A stretch of 64,000 nt of DNA from Hordeum vulgare subsp. vulgare (lineage: Eukaryota; Streptophyta; Magnoliopsida; Poales; Poaceae). The position numbers and the translations under genes were made by a program. Under the pieces are notes generated by a model that worked only from the letters and a program-made list of their open reading frames with translations, was not told where the DNA came from and searched no databases. Positions within the stretch are counted from its first letter, which is position 1, and the number at the start of each line of letters is the position of its first letter. The DNA lies in contig NC_058518.1 of NCBI RefSeq assembly GCF_904849725.1, forward strand, positions 212,858,741-212,922,740, read 5' to 3'. Shown here one piece after another: positions 10,801-20,734 of this stretch.

Positions 10801-11416
10801 TTATTACCGCAAGTTTGTAGAAGGATTATCCCGAATCGCTTGACCTATGACTCAGCTCTTGAAGAAAGGCAAGAAGTTCGAATGGACGCCGGAGTGTGAA
10901 GCAAGCTTCCAAGAATTGAAGAACAGATTAACTACCGCCCCGGTATTGGCCACTCCAGATATCAGCAAGGAGTTTGTGATATATTGTGATGCCTCCAGGA
11001 CCGGGCTCGGTGGGCTTCTAATGTAGGATGACAAAGTTGTGGCATATCTGTCACGACAACTGCGCCTGCATGAGGAGAACTATGCCACCCATGATCTCGA
11101 ATTGGCAGCAGTGGTGCATGCCCTGAAGACATGGCGACATTACCCTCTGGGGAAACGATGTGAAATATACAGTGACCACAAAAGTCTGAAGTATATCTTC
11201 ACCCAAAGGGAATTGAAAATGAGGCAACGAAGATGGTTGAAGTTAATCAAAGACTACGACCTCAGCATTCAATATCACCCCGGTAAGGCCAATGTAGTGG
11301 CTGATGCCTTAAGACGGAAGACCAACACCTTGAACGTCATGCTCAAGGAAAGGCAACCTGCCTTGTACGAGGAATTGGAAAACTTCGGGTTGGAGCTAGT
11401 AGAATCAGGATCCTAG
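10801..11416 (+). pseudogene. RNase H of element 1
   Basis: The connecting region (FEWTPECEASFQELKNRL) leads into EFVIYCDASRTGLGG, whose D is the first catalytic residue. A TAG at 11023 is followed by [35 protein letters not shown] with the catalytic [16 protein letters not shown] with the next D, and [11 protein letters not shown] with the last D. RNase H would degrade the RNA strand of the RNA-DNA hybrid. Catalytic residues survive but the frame does not. Confidence 0.8.
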
Positions 11417-12978
11417 CTAACCTCAAAGTCAAACGAACGCTGGAGAATGATATCAAGGAAGCCCAGAAGGGTCATAAGAGCATTCAAGGGATCAAGAAGA
11501 AGATTCAAGAAGGCAAGGCCCGAGGATTCTCGGTGGATGAACAAGGAGTAGTGTGGTTTGGGAAACGTTTATGCATACCCAACAAGGCTGAACTCAAGGA
11601 CTTGATCGTACATGAAGCACATGATACACCCTACTCTATTCACCCCGGTGATACCAAGATGTATCAAGATCTCCGAGAAAGATTCTCGTGGCATGGCATG
11701 AAGAGGGAAATAGCATGTTATGTTGGCAAGTGCGACGTACGCCAGCGAGTCAAGGCTGAGCATCAGTGACCCACTGGATTGCTACAACCACTCCAAGTGC
11801 CAGAATGGAAGTGGGACAAAGTCGGCATGGATTTCATCACTGGATTGCCCAGGTCCAGCAAAGGGCACAACTCCATATGGGTCATTGTCGACCACATGAC
11901 TAAGGTGGCCCATTTCATTCCAGTCAACACTACGTATGATGGAAACCAATTGGCCAGTATGTATATCCATCGTGTCGTGAGCCTTCACGAAGTTCCCAAG
12001 GAGATTGTATCTGACCGAGGCACGCAGTTCACCTCAAGATTTTGGAAGAAGTTCCAAGAAACCCTTTGAACCAAGCTCTCTTTCAGCACCACTTTCCACC
12101 CGCAAACGGGCGGACAAACGGAAAGAGTGAATCAGATACTCGAATATATGCTCCATGCTTGCGTCTTGGCACATGGTGCCAAATGGGAAGACTGTCTGCT
12201 CTTCACTGAGTTTTCATACAACAACAGCTACCAGTCCAATCTCCAAATGGCCCCATTTGAAGTGTTGTACGGACGAAAGTGCCGCACCCCGCTCAATTGG
12301 TCCGAAACCGGCGAAGGGCTGATTTTCGGGCTGGAAGTTTTGCACAAGGCAGAAGAGAAGGTGCAACTTGTCCGAGAAAATCTATAGGAAGCCAAGTCAC
12401 GACAAAAGAGCTATGCGGATTCTCGCCGCATGGATGTCGAGTTCATTCCCGGAGACCAGGTGTACCTCTGTGTGACACCTCTCAAAGGAACCAAGCGTTT
12501 CCATGTTAAAGGGAAACTCGCTCCAAGGTTCATTGGAAGTTTTAAGATCACGACAAGGCGTGGAGAAGTTTCTTATCAGTTGGAACTAGCTCCGGAACTT
12601 TTGGGTGTGCCCAACGTATTCCACGTGTCACAACTTCGGAAGTGTCTTCAAGCGCCAAACCATTGCGATCCCTACAAGGACATTGACCACCAGGCCATTG
12701 ACCTTCAGCCGGATCTCACCTACCGCGAGAAGCCGATCCGCATTCTGGATGAAGCAGAGCGTTGCACCAGAATTCGCACCATCAAGTATTTCAAGGTTCA
12801 GTGGAGCAACCACACCGAAGAAGAGGCAACATGGGAGCGTGAAGACTATCTCCGATCTGAGTTTCCGGACCTTTTTTTCGCACCTAGCTTAGGAGTCTCG
12901 GGACGAGATTCTTGTAAGGGGGATAGGTCTGTCACACCCTGTTTTTACTACCACTTTCTCTGTAATGCAAAAATCTGA
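11417..12978 (+). pseudogene. integrase with chromodomain, element 1
   Basis: The N-terminal zinc-binding part shows HEAHDTPYSIHPGD and ACYVGKCDVRQRVK: the HHCC motif has lost its last cysteine (CDVR for the usual CDVC). The core has VGMDFITGLP (first D), SDRGTQFTSRFW (second D) and QTERVNQILEYM (E). Stops lie at 11768-11770, 12067-12069 and near 12386. The C-terminal GKLAPRFIG module is followed by a chromodomain near 12740-12870 (RTIKYFKVQWSNHTEEEATW), which in chromoviruses is thought to steer insertion to heterochromatin. The reading frame crosses the polypurine tract and ends 49 bases into the 3' LTR. Confidence 0.8.
12916..12927 (+). other. polypurine tract, element 1
   Basis: AAGGGGGATAGG directly before the LTR start TGTCACACCC at 12930. 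It primes plus-strand DNA synthesis in retroelements. Confidence 0.75.
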
Positions 12979-15900
12979 GCTTGTTACAACTTTTTCAAAA
13001 CTAATGATGTGAGTGCCATGTTTGTCATTGAATGGCTTGTGTGATCATCATGTGATGATAAAACCCCATTTCACAATATTGAATTAATTTCAACACCTTC
13101 TTCTTGTTCTTGATCAGGGTAAAACCCTACTTTGAGTTGCACTACTTGCCCTTGATGGCAAGATTGGTTTCTACCCATAGTTGGTGATCTGATTTTAACT
13201 TATTTTCGTATTCCAAAACCACAAATTAATTATTTTTAGAATGGTTTTCTTAATTTATTTACATGCCCATTTCTGAGGTCAGAAATGGTATTCCTACATG
13301 GAAAAATACTTTTCTGCCTTAGAAAAATCTGATTAAGTTTGGAGATGATCAGAAGGACATATATTTTCCATACATAAGATTTTTAACCCCTATTTATATT
13401 ATAATTATTTGAGTAAAACCCTGAAAACCATTTCTGTCTGTTTTGACCTTTTGAAATATTTCCAAAGGAAATATTCTCAATAAAATCATAGAAAATTCCA
13501 GTGGTATCCCTAAGCCATATTTGGTGTCCACATAAAGTATCACTTTGATCCAAGGTGATTAAGGACCCTAAATAACCCAAAAACCCCTTCTGCCCAGATT
13601 GAAGTTAGAGCAACTCTACATAGCAAAGTTTGTCCAATGACGCTGAAACTTTGCAGGAGTACCTAATACCTCAAATGAAGGTTCCACACCAAAAATGGGA
13701 TTTGTGGGACTTAGTTTTCCCACGCTCTCTTTGGAAGGAACATATTTGGTCAAATAGTGGTGTTTTCAGGTTTACAAAGCTAAACTTGTCCAATGGAGCT
13801 CAAACTTGGTGAAACCCCATGTTTTAGCACCAAACCCAAACCTGTTAAGTTGCAGCACCAGTGGTGGGGTGCAACCCCCTCAAACCACTGTCGAGCACCT
13901 TCTGCGAGATGGGTAAAAGCCCTCTTAACCACAGCTAAACCCAACTCCTTTGCTCCAAACTCATAGATTAGGTGGCCAGTATCAATGCCCAACCCTAGTC
14001 AACTGGTCCCTCACTGGTTCAAAGTGATATGCCAAAAACCCCAATCTAAGCCTCAGTTCAAAGCTGACAGCACCAGTATTCCTTGTCTCCCTTGACTAGC
14101 CGAAGATCCCATGAGACCCAAACGGCTAGCCTCACTCCCAGCTAGTGCGTGGACATGCTAGACACGTCCAAAGTCCCCCAGAGCGCACCAGCAGGCCGTT
14201 GCATGCCAAAACTGCGCTCTGGGCACGCTACAGGAAGCCACCGAGGTGGGGCCGACGCTCTCGGCCAGTTTCAGCCTCCCCCGATGTGTCCAACCTCTTC
14301 CTTGACAAACCATCTGCGTCGAGCAACCATCAGGGCCCCTCCCCACCCACGCTAGAGCTCGTGCGACGCGTGCCCACGCGCACCAGAACCGGCCAAGGTT
14401 GCACGGCCACGGATGCTCGACTCCTCTCTCTCTTCCTCTGTTGCAGATGGTTCTGGCAGCCCAAAACCACGTCCTGAGACCGTGGTTTTGACCCCAGCTC
14501 CTCCCTGCACCCCCACGCGTGCCATGGTGAGTCACCGTCCCTCCCGAATCGGCTCACCGTCACGGGCCTATTTATAGCCCTCCCCTTCGCTCCAGCACCC
14601 GTTATACAACTTCACCATGACCACTAGCACCTCCCTAGCCACCCAAGCAAGCCAGCAGAGCCCCGATGCTCGAGATCAACCGAGGCCCCTCCTCCTCGGA
14701 GCTCCGGTCAATCTTCGGCTACACGTCGGCTCCGACGTTCCTCGACCCGCCAAACTGATCCCCTCGACCCCAGGAAGCTTTCCCCAACTTCCCCGAGCAT
14801 TTTCGTGTCCCTAGCTACATCCTCGACCACCTCCCGAAACTCCTCCGCCGCGGCCTTCTCGTCGCCGGTGAACCCTTGCCTCTTCGTCGTTGTTTCGACC
14901 ACCAGCAGGTAAGCGGCGTCATGCCGGGCCCATTTCTGTCCGCGTTGAGAACGTCGGCAGCCTCGCAGGCATGCTCCTCCTCCTCTTTGGCCAGAGGTAG
15001 GAGACGACCCCGACAGGTGTGCCCCGCCTGTCGGTGGCCCATATCCCTCCCCCGCGCTGCCCCGCAGCCGCAGACCGTAGGGCCCCGCACGTCAGGTTCA
15101 AACCTGACGGCGCGCGCGCCTTGGCAGGCTGTCGGCTGGCCTTGGGCCGGCCCAGTTCCACGCTGAGTCAGGCCAGGGACTTAGCCCATTTTTCTTTATT
15201 TTTAAAAACCTGATTTCAAATTTTTATATAAAAATATTTAACCAGTGTAAAAATATAATTTTTCCACTATTATTCTTCTAAAAATATGTAGTATTTAATA
15301 AGACCTTGAGATGAATTTTTCAACAACTACTCTGTTTTACAATAATAAAAAGGACTAAATTGGAATAGTTTTGCTTCTGTTTGGTTGATTTTAAAAATGT
15401 TCCTTCATTGGAAACAGAGGCAAATGTTTTTCAAGATAACAACTTAGATTTATCACTAATAAAGAACATTTTTAAAATGACTTTGTGATCTGTTTTTGAG
15501 TGAGCTATTTCTTATTTATTCTTTTGACGACGATAGAAAATCCGTGTGAGCCCGGATGGTTCAGCCCTCCACAGATATATTGATATCTGTAACCTGTTCT
15601 TCAAAAGTAATTATTTAACTTGATGCATATTCATGATCATTCCATCAAGATGAATTCCACCAAAGATGCATGTTATTGTTATCCTTCACTTTCAATGTTC
15701 ATATCATGGGCTATTTGCAAGTACATTCAAAAGTACTCATTGGCTTGCCACTGGTTATATTATTGACCAGACATGGAAGGACCGGAGTTTAGAGATGAGT
15801 ACGTCATCGGAGATGCCCCTGCAAACTAGGACGCTTCCGAGTCAGAATGCCTGTCGGTGTAGGCTTGATGGCATGGGCACCCGCTTAGCCCCTATGATTT

Positions 15901-16099
15901 CCTCTATTAGTTGTATCACTATGATTTGGCCTTAGGCCCAACCTTGCGAACTTGACCATTCAGTCATGTGATGTAATAATTCGGTACTCGGATGTAAGAC
16001 TCTTATTATTCAGTATCTGTGTGTTCGGTGAGCATTGATCTCTGGGATCACTCAGCACGATCAATCAGCGATCTCGACTTGTAAGTCGGGTTCCCCACA
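12930..16099 (+). repeat. 3' LTR of element 1, about 3.17 kb
   Basis: Starts TGTCACACCCTG after the polypurine tract and ends GGTTCCCCACA. Only its last 553 bases can be compared with the 5' LTR. It carries a TATA box near 14570 and GC-rich sequence at 14100-15180, and is AT-rich after that. Near 15545 it seems to have lost an internal piece still present in the 5' copy. Short ORFs inside (for example at 14617) have no recognisable product. The flanking TATCA after 16099 may be the target duplication, but the left copy is lost. Confidence 0.75.
14567..14577 (+). promoter_or_regulatory. probable LTR TATA box, element 1
   Basis: CTATTTATAG in a GC-rich context, about 1.6 kb into the LTR, followed by a pyrimidine-rich stretch typical of a leader. 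A donor-like AGCAGGTAAGC occurs near 14904, so the transcript could be spliced. Confidence 0.45.
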
Positions 16100-16855
16100 T
16101 ATCATGATGTAACATTTCATGCCATGAAAGTCCATGTAGCATATATTTTCATCGCTGTCAATATGCCAACATGATAACACTCGCTGCAAAAAACTGGTAT
16201 TTTCACCAAGTCATTAACTGTTATTCAATATTCCATCTTCTGAGCTCATTTGCTATTGATCCATGCTTCTATTGATTTTGCTGCTATGGGATGAATTGTT
16301 GTGCATCATGTAGAATTCATACCTAGGTGCTTGTTTGGCATGATAGCTTGCTGTAGCGTATAGTGTTTACGAGTGCAATATGACATGTTGTTATTTGTGG
16401 CACACTGTTTGCATAATTGTTTTGCACTTTGTGGGGGTTATACCCACTTGTTTTGCATGATCTTTAGGTACATTTCACTTAGAATTTCATTCCCAATCTA
16501 GTGACATACTTGGGATACCAAGAAATACCCATAGCCTCTCTCAAATTTTGTTTTGTCATCGCTGCCTTCCGTACCTTGTCTTGAGTACCCCGAGAGATCC
16601 GCAACTCTACTTACAACGTTCTTCATACGTATTCGCATCATTTTCTTGTGAAGCATTCATTTTTGCCATGGTCATTCACATCGAACTATTTAACTTGAGG
16701 TTCTATCAAGAATGATAATAACTTAATAATCAAATGAGAAGGATGACTAGTGTAGTATTGCCATGTTCCATTTATACCATGATCATGCATCATATTTGTT
16801 TGAGCATTGTGCCTTGGTTTTGTGATCATTGGATGTTATTATTTATTTTTGTTAG

Positions 16856-16944
16856 CGTCGGGTGACGAGTACGAGTACGAGGATCGTGTTGAGAACGTTC
16901 CTGAAGTGCAAGAGTTCTATCCCCTAGAAGAAGTTCAAGGCAAG
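16856..16944 (+). other. coding-like block 1 in Tekay-type LTR B (89 nt, acidic)
   Basis: A pyrimidine-rich acceptor-like TTTATTTTTGTTAG precedes an 89-base block ending GGCAAG. One frame reads SGDEYEYEDRVENVPEVQ and continues acidic to GK. The corresponding block in both LTR copies of element C is also exactly 89 bases and acidic, although the surrounding LTR sequence is full of insertions and deletions. The donor is uncertain: AT, not GT, follows GGCAAG. It may be an exon of an LTR-encoded transcript; function unknown. Confidence 0.4.
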
Positions 16945-17616
16945 ATTATCACGAACCTCGATATCGTTTCTAATTTTGTTATATTAGTTGTCTCGTTTCT
17001 ATCGGGATGTCTCGCTACCTACTAGTAGAATGTAAAGCCTCCCAAAATGCCATGAGAAGTTTCTAACCCTTCCACATCCTAGCAACCGTTGTTCGGCTAA
17101 GTTAGCGCTTGCTTGGCCCTTCTTATAGCGTTGTTAGTTGTAGGTGCATGGTGGTACATGTGTTGACATGGATATTTTGGGATACTGTCATATTATTGCA
17201 ATACAATTTAATGCACATATATAGAATGTAAAAGGCGGAACGCTTGTCCTTTTTCTCGGTGTTTTTGTTTCGCCTTTGCCGCCCTAGTTTCCGTTTACCG
17301 ATGTTATGTTCCATATTGAGCGCTCCTAACATGCTTGGGGTTGTTATGGGGACCCCCTTGATAATTATTTTTTCGATAAAACTCTTGTGGAAAGGCCCAA
17401 CATAGGTACTACATTTGCTTAAACAACTTAATAAAAATGCATAGGGCATAGCTACCCTGCAGATAATTAATCAACAACCCATGCCAGTGCTCCTGAAGAG
17501 TGTTGGTCCAAACAGAGCATTGTGCGGGGCCAGCCTGGGGCAACTCGGTAGATGTCTATCAGGTCGTGTACACTAGCTCATCTGGTAGTGCCCCGAGAAA
17601 GAGACATGTGCGGATC

Positions 17617-19253
17617 TGATGCTTGTGATCTGTGTTGTGTTTTCTGTGAAGAGGAACATGTTATTGCAGCACAATGCAGGTAAGTATTTCCCTCGATTAA
17701 GAAACCAAGGTTTATCGAACCAATAGGAATATGAATCGTCAACCATCTTCAGCGGTTGCACAAAACAGAGCAAATAACTTACACCCAACACGGGCAACAG
17801 GGTTGTCAATCCCCTCGATCTCTTTATTTGCAAGCGAATGAGGTGTGTAGATAATTGTAGATAGTTGATACTTGCAAATAAATTAAAAGACAAATAATAA
17901 CAGCGAGCAAATTATAAGTTTTCCGAATATATAAGTGAATAGACCCGGGTCCCATAGTGTTCTCTAGTGGCATCTCTCATGAAAGCAAGATACGGTGGGT
18001 AAACAAATTACTATTGGGCAATTGATAGAACAATTGATAGTTATGCAATTTCATGGCAATGATCATGTGTATACACGCATCACATCCATAAGCAATAGGC
18101 TGACTCCTGCCTACCCCTACTACTATTACTCCACCCATCGACAGCTAGCCAGCATGCATCTAGAGTATTAAGTAAAATAGAGTAATGCTTGGGGAAGGAT
18201 GGCATGATTTAGAGAAAGTAAACTCAATCAATATGAATAAACCACATCATTTTATCATTAGTGGCAGCAACACAAAGATGCAACTTGTCCCCTTACTTTC
18301 ACTGGGATATAGAAACTCGCCTGGTTGAGCCCACTACAACGCACATCTACCACTGAAGAAAGATCAAACTACTTGGCCAAAGCAATTCAATAGATCGGAT
18401 ATATTTACGAAGCTATGATGATCATGCGAATAAGAATCATAAAACTCAGAGAAGATTCAAATACTTTTCGTGAATAATCTGAACATAAAACCACAATTCA
18501 TGTTCCCAACGGTTTGAGAAGTGTGAAGATTCAAATAATAATCTACGTGAAGATCCCAACAAACACACCGTACAAAAGAATTACATCATGTTGATGAAAA
18601 CGAAGATGTGATGATCATTGTATTGAAGATCAAGAGAGAGAGAGAGAGAGAGAGGGGAGGGATAGCCATATAGATACTAACTACGGATCTGTATGTTTGT
18701 GGTGAACTACTCACACAACATCATGAGGGCTCCAAGGTTGATGAAGAGGTCCTCCGTGATCAATCCCGCTCCGATAGAGTGTCGGAACGGAGCTCCAGAT
18801 TGGGTCACCATGGAACAGAGACTTATGGCAGCGTAAAAAGTGTTTCGTCGATATTTGGGTGTTTCTAGAATATTTGGGAATTTATAGGCGAGAGAACGAG
18901 GCGGGAGGGGCCAAATGGAGGCGACTAGGCATCAGGGTGTAGCCACCCCCAGTCACGCCCTATTGCCTTGTGGGCTCCTCGTGTGGCTTTAGGTCTCGTC
19001 CCAAATCTTCCAGGTCTTCTTGTGGCCCAGAAAAAATCATCAAAAAGTTTCGTGGCAATTGGACTTCATTTGGTACTCAAGACCTAAAAAACAAAAAACA
19101 GGTAGAAAACAACAATTAGCACTTGGCACTGGGTTAATAGGTTAGTGCTAAATAATAATATTAATTGTTGCCTTATGACCCCAAAAGTATCTTAAGATGT
19201 TAATATAACAGCATGGAACAATAAAAAATTATAGATACGTTTGAGACGTATCA
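17617..19253 (-). repeat. solo Athila-type LTR, 1637 bp
   Basis: Plus-strand ends are TGATGCTTGTG and GAGACGTATCA, so the minus strand begins TGATACGTCTCAAACG, the usual start of such LTRs. It is flanked by GGATC (17612-17616) and GGCTC (19254-19258), a five-base target duplication with one mismatch. LTR B resumes on both sides. There is no internal region, so it formed by recombination between the two LTRs of a former element. It contains an (AG)n run. No ORF of note. Confidence 0.8.
18633..18655. repeat. (AG)n microsatellite
   Basis: About eleven uninterrupted AG dinucleotides inside the solo LTR. Confidence 0.9.
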
Positions 19254-19776
19254 GGCTCCTATTGGGATCTTGCCCGCACGGTGGTCTTGTTGGATCTGTT
19301 TTACCCTGCTCGAATGTCTTGTGCACTGGGATTTCAAGGATACCTTGGGCCATCTCGAGGTTGAGGTTTTCCAGAGCAACTTGTGGCTATTTTGTGATGG
19401 ATGGGTTCAAGCACCCCGACATGGTTAAATCTTTCAGAAAGCTATGCCAGTGGTTATGTGGCAACTTGGAAATTGTTTAAAATCCGGTTGTGGGAAACTC
19501 GAGGTAAACTCAATTAATATACACCAACCGCGTGTGTAACCGTAACCGTATCTTTTCGAGGGAGTTTAGAAGGAGAACATGGTGGGGTTATGTTTGACGT
19601 AAGTACGTGTTCAGGATCACTTCTTGATCATAATTAGTAATCGACCGAATTGCATAGATTGTCATCTTACACTTGTACTCGCAAGTTAGCAAAGCAAATA
19701 AATGCTTAGTGCTGATGCAACCTTACCACTTAACCACAGTCCACCTAATAACTTGATTAGTCTTAATATATTGGTC

Positions 19777-19937
19777 AATGAGATTGGTGAGTACCCATGG
19801 CTCACCAATTACTACAACACCACTGGTCGAGGTAGATCAGATGTTGATGGAGTTGATGCTCCAAAGCTCCAGTGGGAGTATGATAAGGAGGGGCGGTTTA
19901 TGTACATCACATATTCTTGGTCGTCTCCTAGGCATAG
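19777..19937 (+). other. coding-like block 2 in Tekay-type LTR B
   Basis: One frame reads EYPWLTNYYNTTGRGR, then LQWEYDKEGRFMYITYS, and is cut at 19937 by Tat element 2. The counterpart in element C (43509-43700, minus) reads ESPWLTDYLNTPNRSG and VAWQYDKENDRLYVNYPEE. The spacing between the two differs by one codon, so the frame is kept. It lies about 1.2 kb after block 1 once the solo LTR is discounted, similar to the spacing in C. Confidence 0.4.
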
Positions 19938-20188
19938 TGTTGGGGATATACCAAACGGGTTAACCCGCCATGGGGTTAACCCGCCTGACCTACCCTTTCG
20001 TCAGGAGGCCATGGATGTAGAGGCCCAAGGGGCGACTCACCAAGAGGCTAACTCAATCACATCACATGGAGGTCGGCTCATTAAGAGAAACACGGAGATT
20101 ATCCCTCTCCCAAGTTAGTAAGAAGTAGAATAGGACATGGGTTGCAATGCGACCCAGACTCTATTGTAATCTTGAGGCCTCCACCTGC

Positions 20189-20197
20189 ATATATAAA
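20189..20197 (+). promoter_or_regulatory. TATA box in LTR of Tat element 2
   Basis: ATATATAAAG, at the same place as TATATAAAG in the LTR of Tat element 4 (48650). Confidence 0.7.
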
Positions 20198-20372
20198 GGG
20201 GATCCCTTGAGGTAGAAAGGACAAGTAACAAAGACTCGAGAGCTAGGTTAGCGATTCCACACCCTTGTAATCGAGATCATCATCATCATTGGACAAAAAA
20301 GCAGGACGTAGGCTTTCACCTCCATCGGAGGGGCCAAACCTGGGTAAACTCGCGTCTCTCGTCTCCCGTCTA

Positions 20373-20560
20373 CAAAGTTGTCATAATCATGATTCAAGTC
20401 TTAAAATATTACGACTTTACGATCCAAACTAGCCCCTCGGATTCTATGATTTTGCTCTTAGAATCTAAGTTTCTACGATCCTACTAGTTATGATTCTACG
20501 GTTCATGATTCTACCAATGGAGTTCCGATCCGATTCAGAATCACGATTCTGACAACCTTG
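20373..20560. mobile_element. MITE of about 188 bp inside the Tat 2 LTR
   Basis: Terminal inverted repeats of about 23 bases: left CAAAGTTGTCATAATCATGA, right reverse complement CAAGGTTGTCAGAATCGTGA, three mismatches over 23. The Tat 4 LTR lacks the insert at the same place, so it is an insertion. Short imperfect repeats of GATTCTAYG type fill the inside. The target duplication is unclear, so the superfamily is left open. No coding capacity. Confidence 0.7.
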
Positions 20561-20652
20561 CCCATCTAACCCCTTAAAGTCGCCACCTAAGTGTGATGGC
20601 TCCTAGACATAGTCCTTTCATGAGGAGATCTATCATGACAAAACCACGACAG

Positions 20653-20672
20653 TTGGCGCCCATCTTGGGGAC
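20653..20672 (+). other. primer binding site, Tat element 2
   Basis: TTGGCGCCCATCTTGGGG starts two bases after the LTR end. The same position in Tat 4 reads TTGGCGCCCACCGTGGGG. The priming tRNA was not identified. Confidence 0.65.
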
Positions 20673-20734
20673 AGCGCTTGGTGGAGTTGAACTCTTGAAG
20701 GGACCTCTTCCAGGGATCAAGGGATACACGATCA

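Larger units (their letters stand above)
6366..16099 (+). mobile_element. Tekay/Del-type Ty3/gypsy retrotransposon 1 (chromovirus), decayed
   Basis: Order on the plus strand: 3' part of the 5' LTR, initiator tRNA-Met primer site, upstream ORF, gag, protease, RT, RNase H, integrase with C-terminal chromodomain, polypurine tract, 3' LTR. The domain order and chromodomain place it in the Tekay/Del chromovirus lineage. The 5' LTR is cut at 6365/6366 by element A. The shared 552 bases of the two LTRs (6651-7202 and 15547-16099) differ at about 31 positions by eye, near 5.6%, many of them C/T or G/A changes, so the copy is old. All coding parts carry stops or frameshifts. Confidence 0.85.
16100..19937 (+). 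repeat. Tekay-type LTR fragment B, plus orientation
   Basis: Similarity to the LTR of element C in the opposite orientation identifies this piece. GCTCCTAACATG...GGTTGTTATGGGG near 17310-17350 corresponds to the C LTR near 44470 and 61680. TTGGTCCAAACAGAG near 17505 corresponds to 44350. The segment at 19777-19937 corresponds to 43509-43700. The copies are far more diverged than the two LTRs of C, so this is a related family or an older copy. It is bounded left by the 3' LTR of element 1 and right by Tat element 2, and split by a solo LTR at 17617-19253. Its own ends are not present. Confidence 0.65.
19938..20651 (+). repeat. 5' LTR of Tat element 2, 714 bp including a MITE
   Basis: Starts TGTTGGGGATATAC and ends AAAACCACGACA, matching the LTR ends of Tat element 4. 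Shared segments include TTGTAATCGA, GGACGTAGGC and the end region GACAAAACCACGA. Without the 188-base MITE it is about 526 bp, close to the 508 bp of Tat 4. Confidence 0.85.

Noticed and set aside
14145..15213. Several overlapping ORFs on both strands in the 3' LTR of element 1
   Set aside because: The GC-rich LTR gives long open frames by chance; no motif, and the frames disagree between strands.
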